Of a stretch of 64,000 nucleotides of DNA, positions 63,440 through 64,000 are shown piece by piece. Under the pieces are notes generated by a model. That model worked only from the letters and a program-made list of their open reading frames with translations. It made no database searches and was not told the origin of the DNA. Source of the DNA: Sipunculus nudus. Its lineage: Eukaryota > Annelida > Sipuncula > Golfingiida > Sipunculidae. The translations under genes were made by a program, and so were the position numbers. The stretch's first letter is position 1. The number at the start of each line of letters is the position of its first letter. The stretch lies in NCBI GenBank assembly GCA_026874595.1, contig CM049310.1:25653058-25717057 (forward strand). Direction: 5' to 3'.

Positions 63440-64000
63440 ACACGTCACTCATATTAATATCTAAGGAGCACTACACTACCAACTCTAACACTCAGCCTGT
63501 GGTATAGTCTGCTGATTAAATGGAGGGTGTCACTCAAATTAATATCTCAGGAAGGCTATATACTACCGATTTTAACACAGAGGATGTCACTGATTTTAAT
63601 ATCTCAGGAACACTACTCTACCGACTCTTTAACACTCAGCCTGTGGTAAAGTCTGTCGATTAAATGGAGGGTGTCACTCATATTTCTGTCCCAGCAGCAC
63701 TACACTACCGACTCTTCCACTCAGCCTGTGGTATAGTCTGTCGATGAATGGAGGGTGTAACTGAAATTAATATCTCAGGAAGACTATACTACCGACTTTA
63801 ACACAGAGGATGTCACGGATTTAAATATCGCAGGAACACTACACTCCCGCCTCTAACACTCAGGCTGTGGTAAAGTCTGTAGATTAAATGGAGGGTGTCA
63901 CTCATATTAATATCTCAGGAAGACTATACTACCGATTTTAACACAGAGGATGTCACTGATTTTAATATCTCAGGAACACTACACTTCCGACTCTTTAACA
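63440..64000. repeat. complex tandem repeat, 84-144-bp units, open at window end
   Basis: GGAGGGTGT recurs near 63522, 63666, 63750 and 63890, with TTAATATCTCAGGAA and CACTACACTACCGACTC in each unit. It lies in the copy A intron upstream of the 63317 exon and continues past the window. Confidence 0.8.

Overview
The window looks like an intron-rich, AT-rich animal genome with a very heavy load of dispersed repeats, most likely a bivalve mollusc. That assignment is an inference from the repeat families: elements starting TTTAGCTCAGCTGAC, elements bounded by ATGCCCCCGCC and GGCGGGGGCAT, and palindromic GGGCGGATCCAGG units. No bacterial-style operons exist; the real genes are split into short exons with consistent splice phases, all read from the minus strand except two tentative plus-strand exons. 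Layout: 1-4846 is repeats and unrecognised AT-rich sequence. 4847-11389 is a nested insertion: a dead LINE retrotransposon (minus strand, flanked by a 15-bp target-site duplication) whose oligo(A) tail was later hit by a non-autonomous Helitron-like element. The LINE ORF1 carries RRM-like and CCHC segments and then a NADAR/YbiA-like domain; ORF2 carries an APE endonuclease, RT remnants and a C-terminal zinc motif, and is broken by frameshifts, a stop and an internal RT deletion. 11390-16400 is mostly dispersed repeats.
16876-34920 (minus) holds a secreted modular serine protease, reconstructed here as 12 coding exons whose phases all agree and sum to a 744-residue open frame: signal peptide, CUB1, a Pro/Thr/Ser mucin-like linker, CUB2, an 18-nt microexon, and a trypsin-fold domain with complete His/Asp/Ser triad and Asp189. 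Its introns carry many repeats, including a ~26-bp minisatellite whose unit contains the 3' splice site of the CUB1 exon.
40105-64000 (minus) is a head-to-tail cluster of three copies of a PLP-dependent class-V aminotransferase (isopenicillin-N-epimerase/Egt2-like fold). Copy A (60201-63317 and beyond the window) appears intact; copy B (46509-53829) keeps several intact exons but has a stop, frameshifts and a lost splice acceptor; copy C (40105-43485) is strongly decayed and has lost the PLP lysine. Copies B and C carry 71-bp tandem arrays made of their own exon's splice acceptor plus exon start. A second Helitron-like element sits in an intron of copy B. The protease and the aminotransferases look functionally unrelated neighbours.
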